Source: Flavobacteriales bacterium
GTDB taxonomy: Bacteria; Bacteroidota; Bacteroidia; Flavobacteriales; Flavobacteriaceae
NCBI GenBank assembly: GCA_017303755.1
Contig: JAFLBS010000001.1
Location: forward strand, 124,001-188,000
DNA length: 64,000 nt
Direction of reading: 5' to 3'
Shown: in pieces, positions 1 to 7,733 of the stretch
How positions within the stretch are numbered: the stretch's first letter is position 1
How the letters are laid out: every line of letters begins with the position of its first letter
Position numbers and translations under genes: made by a program
Notes under the pieces: generated by a model
What the model was told of the DNA's origin: nothing
What the model saw: only the letters and a program-made list of their open reading frames with translations
Database searches by the model: none

Positions 1-1959
1 ATCACAACGACTTGCTGGAGTAACTGATGTAATTACTGGAATTGGAATGTAAGTATAAACTACTGGAACTCTTGTCGAAACACAACCATTATCTATGGCT
101 TCAGCATAATACGTATATGAACCACCACTTACTGGTAAACTTGTCCCTGAATAAAAAGCGGTTCCACCCGTTGCCACACTGTACCAATAAATAGTACCTG
201 CACTGGCTGTTGCAAATAAAGTTCCGCCACCTTGACCACAAATTGTAGCATCTGTTGTAGATGTGATTGTTGGCGTTGTATTTACAGTAGCAATAACGGG
301 TACTCTTAGTGATGTACAACTTCCGTTAACCGCTTCCACATAATAAGTTGTAGTTGTACTGATTGACGGCGTTGTAAAACTGTTACCAGTTCCTAAAACA
401 CTTCCACCCGAAGCTGAACTGTACCAATTTAACGTTCCAGCATTAGTTGTTGCTCCCAAAGTCACCGTTCCCGAATCACACACTTGAGATGGAGAAGTTG
501 AGGTAATACTTGGAGTCGAATTTACAGTTGCTAAAACGGCAGTTCGAGTTGAAGTACAGGTTCCATCTGTGCTTTCCACATAAAAATTAGTTGAAACTGA
601 AATGGATGGAGTTGTAAAGCTACTTCCAGTTCCTAATAATGTTCCTCCAGTTGGTGTGTTATACCAACTTAAAGTTCCATTAGAAGCGGTTGCTTGTAGC
701 GTAACACTTCCCGAATCACAGCGACTCGCTGGAGTAGTTGACGTGATGGTTGGCACATTATTTACTGTTACTACAACTGCCGTTCTTGGAGAAGTACAAC
801 CATTTAAAGTGGTTTCTACATAATAGGTTGTAGTTGCTGTAACATTGGGAGAGAAACTGGTTCCCGATGAAAGCGCTGTGCCGCCTGAAGCTTCAGCATA
901 CCAAAAAACAGTTCCCGCACTAGCTGTTGCTGAAATAGTTACCACACCTGAACCACATCGTGTTGCCGGAGTTGTTGAAGTGATGGTTGGAACATCTGTT
1001 ATCGTTGCCGTAACAGGTACTCTTGGAGATTCACAAAGTCCGAATAGGTTAGCAGCCGCTGAAACATAATACGTTGTAGTGGTTGAAAAAAATTGTTGGT
1101 ATGTTCCCGGAGATGCAATAGTTCCTAATAAATTTCCACCTGTGGGTGCATCGTACCAATTAAGAAACCCAGAGCTTGCAGTTGCCGATAGTGTAACAGA
1201 ACCAGGACCACAATTACTACCTCCTGTCACAGAAGTAATTACTGGATTAGCATATACTGTTATGTGGTCGGTTGCTATTATTGTATTGGTTCCATTGTAA
1301 TTTGCTGCAACCAAAGTTACGTCGTATGTTCCCGGTGTATTGTAGGTAACAACAGGGTTTTGACTGGTTGATGAAGAGGGTGTTCCTCCTTCAAACGTCC
1401 ATGTCCAGCCGGCAGGAATATTCGTTGATGTATCGGTAAAAGTAATACTTTGACCAACACAAGTGAAAGTTGCCGAAGCGGTGAAACTTGCCACTGGTGG
1501 TTCAGTCGGACAAATTGGCGCTGTTTTATCCATAGTAAAACCATCACCATCACCTCCAAAATAGGCATAAAACTGAGGTGGAAATGCACAGGCACTTTGC
1601 TCAAAAGTTTCTACGCCTGCTCCGTCATTATTTCCTCCCATGTAGGCGAAGAAAGACGGCGGAATACTACACGCTGTAGTACTGAGTTCTTCTGTTGCTG
1701 CGCCATCAGCATTTCCGCCCATGTAGGCAAATTGGAATGCTGCTGTTCCGCAGGAAGTTGCGCTTAACTCTTCGACACCTGAACCATCGTTGTTTCCTCC
1801 AAAATAAGCATAAAAATGCGCTGGAATGGAACAACTAGTGTTACTTAACTCATTTGCTGTTGATCCATGAGAGTTTCCTCCATTGTATTGAGCAAATGCG
1901 GTAAATTGTGTCAAAATAAATGTCAAGCAAACAACTATATATAATTTTGTTGTTTTCAT
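1..1959 (-). CDS. Large secreted adhesin-like protein, PKD and tandem Ig-like (CHU_C type) repeats, 3' end outside window
   Basis: The reading frame is open from an ATG at 1959 to the window edge (653 codons, no stop), so the protein is partial at its C-terminus. Residues 1-23 form a signal peptide ending in FAQ. Residues 25-145 are five 27-residue repeats with a Y-x-G-G-N-x-D-G core. A PKD-like domain follows (about 152-245; Gly-Trp-Thr-Trp and Tyr-Asn-Thr-Pro-Gly-Thr-Tyr motifs). From about 250 onward there are Ig-like repeats of about 80 residues, each with a RCxSGxVTL-like start, a WY core and a TTTYYVE strand; five are complete and a sixth begins at the edge. This is the pattern of very large Bacteroidota surface proteins exported by T9SS; the sorting domain would lie outside the window. 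It lies 72 bases after the SUMF1-like gene in the same direction, so co-transcription is possible. Exact function is unknown. Confidence 0.85.
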   Translation of the reverse strand, partial: MKTTKLYIVVCLTFILTQFTAFAQYNGGNSHGSTANELSNTSCSIPAHFYAYFGGNNDGSGVEELSATSCGTAAFQFAYMGGNADGAATEELSTTACSIPPSFFAYMGGNNDGAGVETFEQSACAFPPQFYAYFGGDGDGFTMDKTAPICPTEPPVASFTASATFTCVGQSITFTDTSTNIPAGWTWTFEGGTPSSSTSQNPVVTYNTPGTYDVTLVAANYNGTNTIIATDHITVYANPVITSVTGGSNCGPGSVTLSATASSGFLNWYDAPTGGNLLGTIASPGTYQQFFSTTTTYYVSAAANLFGLCESPRVPVTATITDVPTITSTTPATRCGSGVVTISATASAGTVFWYAEASGGTALSSGTSFSPNVTATTTYYVETTLNGCTSPRTAVVVTVNNVPTITSTTPASRCDSGSVTLQATASNGTLSWYNTPTGGTLLGTGSSFTTPSISVSTNFYVESTDGTCTSTRTAVLATVNSTPSITSTSPSQVCDSGTVTLGATTNAGTLNWYSSASGGSVLGTGNSFTTPSISTTTTYYVEAVNGSCTSLRVPVIATVNTTPTITSTTDATICGQGGGTLFATASAGTIYWYSVATGGTAFYSGTSLPVSGGSYTYYAEAIDNGCVSTRVPVVYTYIPIPVITSVTPASRCD
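1525..1887 (-). repeat. Five in-phase 27-residue (81 bp) coding repeats
   Basis: Within the adhesin, repeats begin at residues 25, 52, 79, 106 and 133, an exact 27-residue period. Each has Tyr-[Asn/Phe/Met]-Gly-Gly-[Asn/Asp]-x-[Asp/His]-Gly, then a Glu-Leu-Ser-like stretch, a conserved Cys at repeat position 19 and an aromatic segment leading to the next Tyr. The DNA copies have diverged although the protein pattern is kept, which suggests selection on the protein. Confidence 0.85.
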
Positions 1960-2027
1960 CTAATTTGATTTTAAAAATTATTATACTTCATTTATTACAA
2001 GTTGATACAACCTGTACATCAAATTAG
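1960..2027. repeat. 10-bp inverted repeat flanking the gap before the adhesin start
   Basis: CTAATTTGAT at 1960-1969 is the exact reverse complement of ATCAAATTAG at 2018-2027. One arm abuts the adhesin start codon on the minus strand; the other lies just past the stop of the preceding gene. In a read-through transcript the arms could pair across a 48-base loop and mask the initiation region. No T-run follows, so it is not a classical terminator. Function is unproven. Confidence 0.5.
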
Positions 2028-2031
2028 ATTA

Positions 2032-3483
2032 TTATCTTACTCCTCTACCTCCATAAGTAAAATATCGTGTAGCATCTGTAGAACCAGCAGTTGATCTATC
2101 TGAAGTTCGAACATAAATAGACGAACTATAATATTCTCCTCCTCTTTGTCCGATTCCAGTAGCAGTTGTAACTGATGGCCAAGTAGCTTGATTAGCATTT
2201 CCGATTGCTGTTAACGTTCCATCTCCAAGTGTTCCATTAAAAGCTACACCCGAAGCGTTAGCAACCGTTACAGTTCTTTCTATAACATTTCCACCCATTT
2301 CCATTGCTCCATAGTAAGCAGCACCAGCTGATGATCTACCTGAAGTTGCTGTTGCAAAAACACCTACTTTTAATGGTCCGTATGCAGGACTAGTTGTTCC
2401 AACTCCATAAGCACATCTTCCATTTAAAACAGTACTTGCTACTTCAGTTGGTTGTAAAGGATTCAATACAGATCCGTTGTTATATGCATTGATATTAGTA
2501 TCTCCCCAAGGATATTCTCCTGCTACTCTTGATGCAGTACCACGACATACTTTTTCAAATTCTAACTCAGTCATTGGACGTAATGCTGACCAGTCTAAAT
2601 ACGCTGCTAAATCTGCCCAACTTAAGTTAGCCATTGCTATACTTTGTCCGTCATTTGAATTATTAATTACTCCGTTGGTTGCATCACATCCGAAAACAGC
2701 TGGAATTGCAGCGTTATTACCTGGGGTTTCGATTACGATACCATTTCTATAATAATTAGCACCAAAAGTCACGTAAGTTCCTGCTACTGCTGTTGGATCT
2801 GTTGCAATTCTACTTTGTTGTTGTGAAAAAGTTAATGAGTTTAAAAATTCTACATATTGCAATTGAGAAATTTCGTATTTCATGCAGTAAAACGAATTGT
2901 ATCCCATTGGGAAAGTAGCTGGAACTGTTGGTCCACCACCACCAATAGTAGCCGATGTAATTCCCGATGTTTGCGAAGTTGCATTTACTGTGATACTATT
3001 AAAAGTCCCAGAGCTAGTTCCATCACCAATTTCAAAAGCCGCTTGAGGAACATTGACCATTTCTATTCCAAACACTTTGAAATTGTATGGTCCAGCACCT
3101 AGGCCTGTCATTCTTAATGTGATTGAAGTAGCAGGAATATTTCCTCCACCAAGAGCACTTCTTCTGATGAAAACACCTTTACCATCGGCAACAGTATCTA
3201 CTTGTAATGGTGATGCTGCAGAATGGTCTCCCGCAGAAGTACTTAAACTAGTGTGTGCCCACAAACGGGTGTTACAGTCTTGAAATTTTACGAATACCCA
3301 AACGGCATCCCAATTGGCTGGTGCTACGTTGGCATTCCAACTGTTTTCCCAAGAAATATTAAAAGTAATATCGTTACCAGAAACTGAAGTTCCGGTGATT
3401 TCAACATTATTTGCATTACTATTAAGTGCAAATAAAAATAATATTGCGGTTGCAATTTTTGAAAAATAATTTTTTGATTTCAT
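2032..3483 (-). CDS. Secreted SUMF1/FGE-sulfatase-domain protein
   Basis: A 483-residue protein with an N-terminal signal peptide (about 1-24), a beta-rich N-terminal domain (about 25-190) and a C-terminal formylglycine-generating-enzyme-like fold (about 195-483). Fold markers are an FYCMKYEIS-QYVEFLN segment, a NLSWADLAAYLDW...RPMTELEFEKVCRG stretch, EYPWG, GAMEMGGNVIERTV and a terminal GRGVR. Many Bacteroidota proteins with this fold are structural or gliding/surface-related and not true sulfatase-maturing enzymes, so catalysis should not be assumed. Its promoter carries the island's TACG-N8-CGTA operator, and the partial adhesin follows in the same direction 72 bases later. Confidence 0.82.
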   Translation of the reverse strand: MKSKNYFSKIATAILFLFALNSNANNVEITGTSVSGNDITFNISWENSWNANVAPANWDAVWVFVKFQDCNTRLWAHTSLSTSAGDHSAASPLQVDTVADGKGVFIRRSALGGGNIPATSITLRMTGLGAGPYNFKVFGIEMVNVPQAAFEIGDGTSSGTFNSITVNATSQTSGITSATIGGGGPTVPATFPMGYNSFYCMKYEISQLQYVEFLNSLTFSQQQSRIATDPTAVAGTYVTFGANYYRNGIVIETPGNNAAIPAVFGCDATNGVINNSNDGQSIAMANLSWADLAAYLDWSALRPMTELEFEKVCRGTASRVAGEYPWGDTNINAYNNGSVLNPLQPTEVASTVLNGRCAYGVGTTSPAYGPLKVGVFATATSGRSSAGAAYYGAMEMGGNVIERTVTVANASGVAFNGTLGDGTLTAIGNANQATWPSVTTATGIGQRGGEYYSSSIYVRTSDRSTAGSTDATRYFTYGGRGVR

Positions 3484-3509
3484 CGTATTGATTGTTAAAA
3501 GTTATACGA

Positions 3510-3556
3510 CAAACTTAGCTGGGATAAAAGCACAAAAAAATACGCTATTTTGCGTA
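3510..3556 (-). promoter_or_regulatory. Operator 1 plus -7 box driving the SUMF1-like gene
   Basis: On the minus strand a TAAGTTTG box (3510-3517, consensus TAnnTTTG) is preceded by TACG-N8-CGTA (3541-3556) with 23 bases between. Predicted leader to the ATG at 3483 is about 20 bases. The dyad is extended by A and T runs (3534-3563), so the same sequence can also form a weak hairpin with a U-run for the response regulator gene that ends at 3592. Confidence 0.75.
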
Positions 3557-3591
3557 TTTTTTTTCTTTTCAACTATTTAACATACAGCACT

Positions 3592-4239
3592 TTATATTAA
3601 ATTGTTGTTTTTTGCTTTATGAATTGCTTCTATTCGATTGTGCACTTGAAGCTTTTTATAAATATTTTCCACATGCTTTCTAATCGTTCCATTGGACAGT
3701 TCAAGATTATAAGCTATTGCATCGTATTTAATTCCAGCACCTAATTGTTCTAAAACTTGAATTTCTCTGGCGCTCAAATTAATCTCTTCTTTTTCAAGTT
3801 CGCTACCAAGATCAATAGGATTTCTTAAGAGTCGAAGTGTTTTCATTGCAATAGAAGGAGTCATTGAAGCTCCACCATTCATTGTTTGTATGATGCTATC
3901 GTATAAATTAGCCGGACTCAATTCTTTTAATAAATAGCCGTCTGCGCCTGCTTTAATCGCTTTAAAAATATTTTCATCATTATCAAAAGTGGTAAACATG
4001 ATGATTTTGATTTGCGGATACTTCGATTTTATAATTTGAATGGCTTCAATACCATCCATTTCTGGCATTTCGATGTCTAAAAGAATTAAATCAATTTTGG
4101 AATCCTTGTTGAGTTTGGCTATTAATTCTTTTCCATCATTGGCAGTATATTTCAATTCTAAATCATCAAAAAAAGAGAGTTTTTCTTGAGTAGAATGAAT
4201 TAAAAAAGAATTATCATCAGCTATGGCTATTGAAATCAT
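3592..4239 (-). CDS. LuxR/NarL-type response regulator 1
   Basis: A 215-residue cytoplasmic regulator. The receiver domain (1-120) has the acidic pair Asp8-Asp9, phospho-acceptor Asp55 in LLDIEMPEMDG and the Lys of GYLLKE. The C-terminal LuxR-type HTH (about 150-212) has NLSAREIQVLEQL and the recognition region GTIRKHVENIYKKLQVHNR. It starts 13 bases after the stop of the upstream kinase, so the two form a two-component operon. Its recognition region is nearly identical to that of response regulator 2, so both may bind the same operator. No operator lies in the promoter of its own operon. Confidence 0.95.
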   Translation of the reverse strand: MISIAIADDNSFLIHSTQEKLSFFDDLELKYTANDGKELIAKLNKDSKIDLILLDIEMPEMDGIEAIQIIKSKYPQIKIIMFTTFDNDENIFKAIKAGADGYLLKELSPANLYDSIIQTMNGGASMTPSIAMKTLRLLRNPIDLGSELEKEEINLSAREIQVLEQLGAGIKYDAIAYNLELSNGTIRKHVENIYKKLQVHNRIEAIHKAKNNNLI

Positions 4240-4252
4240 TTTGAGTATTTTT

Positions 4253-6196
4253 TTAAATTAAGATACTTATTACTGTTCCTTTATCCGAAGAATCGATTGA
4301 AAAAGAACCGTTAATTTCTTGTATACGTTTTTTCATATTTTTAAGACCGTTACCACTAGAAACATTAATCAAATTGAACCCTTTTCCGTTATCAGAAATT
4401 TGAATTTTTATTTGTTCTTTCTCTTGATGTATCGCAACCCCTATTTCTGTTGCCTCTGCATATTTCAAAGCATTATTTATGGCTTCTTGTATTGTTCTGT
4501 AACTGTTTACTCCTTGAATAGAAGTCAATTTGATGTGGTTCAGTTTTTCATCGATACGAAAAGAAAACGCGACGTTAGATTGTGAATTTTGAGCATTTTC
4601 TATAAAATTATTTATTCTACCATGCAGTTCTTCAAAAGAAATTTCATCATGATTGAGTGCCCAAATAGTATCTCTTAATTCGACTATAGTATTTTTTGAA
4701 AAGTTAGCTATAGTGTTGAGTTTATCCAATAATTTAGAATTTTCAATGGTAAAACCGTGTTTAATATTTTCAACTGATGAAATTATAAAAGTGAGTTGAG
4801 CTCCGATATTATCATGTAAATCACGTGAAATGGAAAGCCGCTGATTTTGAAGTTGATTTTGGGTTTCGATTTGAGCAATAGCTGTTTTGAGCTGAAACTC
4901 TTGCTCTTGTTGTTGATTTTTTAATTTTTGTTGGCGACTGTACAAATACCCAAACAGTATCGAAAAAAGCGCAAAAATTGAAATAATATAAAGCCAATTC
5001 GTTTTCTTTTTACTTTGAATTTCTTCTTGAAAGAGTTGGTTTTTAGCAATTAAAAGTTCTTTTTCCTTTTTTTCGGTTTGGTATTTGGTTTCCAATTCGG
5101 TAATGTGTTTTGAATTTTCAGAGGAGAACACTTCGTTCATCACATCATTATATTGAGTTATGAACTCATTTCCTTTGTCAACATTTCCTAAGGCATAATG
5201 AGTTGAAGCTGTTACCCAAAACAAATCGGCCGAATAGGTTCGTAAAGAAGCATCTTGATTTAGAATTTCTAACGCCTTTTTGGAATAAGACAAGGATAAA
5301 GAATAATCTTTCAACATAGTATAACATCTTGCTATATAAGAGTTCAACAACAATCGTTCTTTGAGTGACGTTTCGAGATTGGCTCTGAGTTGTTCTGCTT
5401 CTAAATAATAGGAAAGTGCTTTAGTGTATTCTTCACGATCAATATATACACTGGCTAAATTGACTATAATCTTCGCTTTCTCTTTTATATTATCGGATGC
5501 ATTGGCTACTTCAATTCCTTTTTTAAAAGAGGAAATCGCTTGATTGTAGTCTTTTTTATTCCGATAACAAATACCTATATTATCCAGTGAAATGGCTTGT
5601 TCTTTGAGTAAATTATCTTTAACCCGAATGGCATACGCTTTATTATGATAAGCAATTGCTTTATCAAACAATTTCATTTCTTGGTAAATTAAACCGATGT
5701 TACTCAAGCAAATCGATTCGTTAATTTTCTTTTCTTTCGGTAATTTTTCGTTGATTTTTAGCGCTTCAAAAAAATATCGTAACGCTTCGTTCCAATTACC
5801 ACGATTGTAATTGTACATTCCCAAATTATTGACCGATCGAGCTTGCATTACGGGAAAACGATGCTTTTTACTGAATGCTAACGATTGTTTAAAGTAATGA
5901 AAAGCCGAATCTGAGTTTCCTGAAATGTCATTAAAAATTCCTTTGATGTTGATGATTTCATTTTGCCCGTAGAGTTCCTTTTTTGAAAGGGCAATTTTCT
6001 CCGATTTTTTAAGGACTTCGTTGGCTTTTTTCGAATCATTAAAAATGTAGTAAAAGGCAATTTTATTCAAAAGTGCCACTTTAACAGAATCATTTTTAGT
6101 GGAATTGACGATTGCAGACAAGCTATCTATTTCATTCTTATTTTGACTGAAAGACGAGATTGAAATCAATACTACAAGGAGTAAATTTTTTAGCAT
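4253..6196 (-). CDS. TPR sensor histidine kinase 1 (HisKA_3 family)
   Basis: A 647-residue membrane kinase. A signal peptide (about 1-17) leads into a periplasmic array of TPR repeats (about 30-370), a coiled segment, one membrane helix (about 398-418) and a cytoplasmic HisKA_3/HATPase_c module. Phospho-acceptor His461 lies in RDLHDNIGAQLTF; the ATPase G box is GNGLKNMKKRI. NarL-type kinases of this family pair with LuxR-type regulators, and response regulator 1 lies directly downstream. Its ligand is unknown; TPRs suggest a protein or peptide partner. It is the most divergent of the four kinases here and the only one immediately linked to a regulator in one operon. Confidence 0.93.
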   Translation of the reverse strand: MLKNLLLVVLISISSFSQNKNEIDSLSAIVNSTKNDSVKVALLNKIAFYYIFNDSKKANEVLKKSEKIALSKKELYGQNEIINIKGIFNDISGNSDSAFHYFKQSLAFSKKHRFPVMQARSVNNLGMYNYNRGNWNEALRYFFEALKINEKLPKEKKINESICLSNIGLIYQEMKLFDKAIAYHNKAYAIRVKDNLLKEQAISLDNIGICYRNKKDYNQAISSFKKGIEVANASDNIKEKAKIIVNLASVYIDREEYTKALSYYLEAEQLRANLETSLKERLLLNSYIARCYTMLKDYSLSLSYSKKALEILNQDASLRTYSADLFWVTASTHYALGNVDKGNEFITQYNDVMNEVFSSENSKHITELETKYQTEKKEKELLIAKNQLFQEEIQSKKKTNWLYIISIFALFSILFGYLYSRQQKLKNQQQEQEFQLKTAIAQIETQNQLQNQRLSISRDLHDNIGAQLTFIISSVENIKHGFTIENSKLLDKLNTIANFSKNTIVELRDTIWALNHDEISFEELHGRINNFIENAQNSQSNVAFSFRIDEKLNHIKLTSIQGVNSYRTIQEAINNALKYAEATEIGVAIHQEKEQIKIQISDNGKGFNLINVSSGNGLKNMKKRIQEINGSFSIDSSDKGTVISILI

Positions 6197-6226
6197 ATTC
6201 GTATAGTTTCGTTTACGTTATACAAT

Positions 6227-6234
6227 CAAATATA
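6227..6234 (-). promoter_or_regulatory. -7 box of the kinase 1/regulator 1 operon
   Basis: TATATTTG on the minus strand matches TAnnTTTG exactly, with a predicted leader of about 27 bases to the ATG at 6196. The TACG-N8-CGTA operator is absent at the expected distance, unlike the island's other promoters. Confidence 0.5.
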
Positions 6235-6346
6235 GCTTTTATGATGCAATGATTTTAGAATTTTTTGAATTTTAGTTAAACAACAAACACGACGATAATC
6301 CAAATAATAAGGTTCTATCATCGTGTTGTAGTATAATTGTAGAATG

Positions 6347-6877
6347 CTATTGCTCAACAATAGTTCCCGCAAAGTTGGAAGTAACCGAACTTGATGTAAT
6401 CGGATACGAAATGATGTCAATTTGTGGCACCACAACTTTGGCTTTACCGTCTGTAATTGTTACAACAGCATTAACCGTTTGGTCTAAAGCTGTTACATAT
6501 TGTTTATCGTATTGTCCGGTAGTTTGATTGTAACCTGTATTTGGACTTACCATTATTTCATCGGCTAATAAATCTGACTGATCGGGTTTGGTAACTACTT
6601 TGTAAGTTCCGGCTGCAATACCAGTTGTATTATTAAACAAAACCACAACTGAGTTCAGATTATCTGCATTAGGCAGTGCGTCAAACGCTCCAATTGAATT
6701 GGGTTGTCCAACATTTCTCAATGCAAATACAGTAGTGTAATTAGTACTTCCAATTCGCCAACCATTTGATGGTGTTGAGCTGTTTGATGGATTCGTTTCG
6801 TCGCTATCACTGCTGCAAGCAATAAGTGAGAAAACAGATAAAAATAAGGCTACTTTAAAAAAAGATACTTTTTTCAT
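6347..6877 (-). CDS. Lipoprotein of unknown function under operator control
   Basis: A 176-residue protein with a lipoprotein signal (residues 1-21, lipobox SLIAC followed by SSDSDE). The mature part is a Ser/Thr/Asn-rich linker then a beta-rich domain with no family I recognise. The acidic residues after the Cys fit the Bacteroidota surface-export signal, so it may face outward. It stands alone between the two regulator genes, with its own operator-bearing promoter. Confidence 0.8.
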   Translation of the reverse strand: MKKVSFFKVALFLSVFSLIACSSDSDETNPSNSSTPSNGWRIGSTNYTTVFALRNVGQPNSIGAFDALPNADNLNSVVVLFNNTTGIAAGTYKVVTKPDQSDLLADEIMVSPNTGYNQTTGQYDKQYVTALDQTVNAVVTITDGKAKVVVPQIDIISYPITSSSVTSNFAGTIVEQ

Positions 6878-6921
6878 GATAAATAAATTAAAAGGTTATT
6901 TTTTGTTTTTAAATTATAAAT

Positions 6922-6968
6922 CAAAAGTAGAGTGAATAAGTAGCTAAGTAAATACGAAAAGTTGCGTA
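6922..6968 (-). promoter_or_regulatory. Operator 2 plus -7 box driving the lipoprotein gene
   Basis: TACTTTTG (6922-6929, minus strand) fits TAnnTTTG; TACG-N8-CGTA lies at 6953-6968 with exactly 23 bases between. The 3' outer arm on the plus strand departs from the consensus (CGTAGT), so this may be a weaker site. Predicted leader is about 41 bases to the ATG at 6877. Confidence 0.7.
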
Positions 6969-7016
6969 GTGAAATTAGTAAAAAAATAAAACTCCTTTAA
7001 AAATGGAAGCAGCAAA

Positions 7017-7664
7017 CTAGATCAACTTATTGCTTTTTGCTTTTTGAATGGCTTCTAACTTATTGTGTACTTGAAGTTTGGTGTAAATATTCTCCACGTG
7101 TTTACGGATGGTTCCGACCGAAAGGAATAAATTTTCGGCGATGGCGTTGTATTTTAATCCTTTACTTAATTGTTCTAACACTTCAATTTCACGCGAAGTT
7201 AAATTGTATTCTTCTTTGTTGGGAATGTCTTCAAAAGCTTCCGGATTTCTGAATAGCTTCAGGGTTTTTAGAGCAATAGAAGGCGTCATGATTGCACCAC
7301 CTTTTAGGGTTTCAAGAATGGCATTGTGTAGTTCTTCCGGGTTGACTTCTTTCAATAAATAACCATCGGCTCCAGCCTTGATGGATTTGAAAATATTTTC
7401 ATCGTTATCAAAAACCGTAAGCATGATGATTTTGAGGTGTGGATATTTGCCTTTTACGGCTTCTGTTGCTTCAATACCATTCATTTTGGGCATTTCGATA
7501 TCCATTAAAATCAGATCAATGTTGTGATTTTTCTCTAATTTTTCGAGTAATTCTAGTCCGTGATTGGCTTTGAATTTGATTTCAATATCATCAAAAAAGA
7601 CCAATTTATCCTGAATGGCTTTTTGTAAAAAAGTGTTATCGTCAACTATGGCTACTTTTATCAT
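7017..7664 (-). CDS. LuxR/NarL-type response regulator 2
   Basis: A 215-residue regulator, the same length as regulator 1. The receiver has Asp8-Asp9 and phospho-acceptor Asp55 (LMDIEMPKMNG); the LuxR HTH contains NLTSREIEVLEQL and GTIRKHVENIYTKLQVHNK. It lies 69 bases after the third kinase of the array, and the gap holds its own promoter and operator, so it is probably both read through from the kinase operon and transcribed separately. A site in its own promoter suggests autoregulation. It is the best candidate for the factor that binds the six operators. Confidence 0.95.
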   Translation of the reverse strand: MIKVAIVDDNTFLQKAIQDKLVFFDDIEIKFKANHGLELLEKLEKNHNIDLILMDIEMPKMNGIEATEAVKGKYPHLKIIMLTVFDNDENIFKSIKAGADGYLLKEVNPEELHNAILETLKGGAIMTPSIALKTLKLFRNPEAFEDIPNKEEYNLTSREIEVLEQLSKGLKYNAIAENLFLSVGTIRKHVENIYTKLQVHNKLEAIQKAKSNKLI

Positions 7665-7686
7665 TAGAGTGGATCTTTATTTAAAG

Positions 7687-7732
7687 TAAAAGTAAGTGAA
7701 TTTTAACAATTAAAAATACGTAAAAAAGCGTA
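7687..7732 (-). promoter_or_regulatory. Operator 3 plus -7-like box driving response regulator 2
   Basis: TACTTTTA (7687-7694, one mismatch to TAnnTTTG) is followed upstream, after 22 bases, by TACG-N8-CGTA at 7717-7732. The dyad directly abuts the stop codon of the upstream kinase. The spacing is one base shorter than at the other five sites. Predicted leader is about 19 bases. Confidence 0.68.
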
Positions 7733-7733
7733 T

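Noticed and set aside
602..1300. Short plus-strand open frames of about 70 codons in the adhesin region
   Set aside because: They recur at the spacing of the minus-strand Ig-like repeats and are reverse-frame shadows of them.
6200..6217. CGTA-N10-TACG near the kinase 1 start as a seventh operator
   Set aside because: The half-sites are in reverse order, the spacer is ten bases, and it lies between the -7 box and the gene.
6226..6435. Minus-strand 69-codon open frame
   Set aside because: It overlaps the end of the lipoprotein gene in another frame and covers the kinase 1 promoter.
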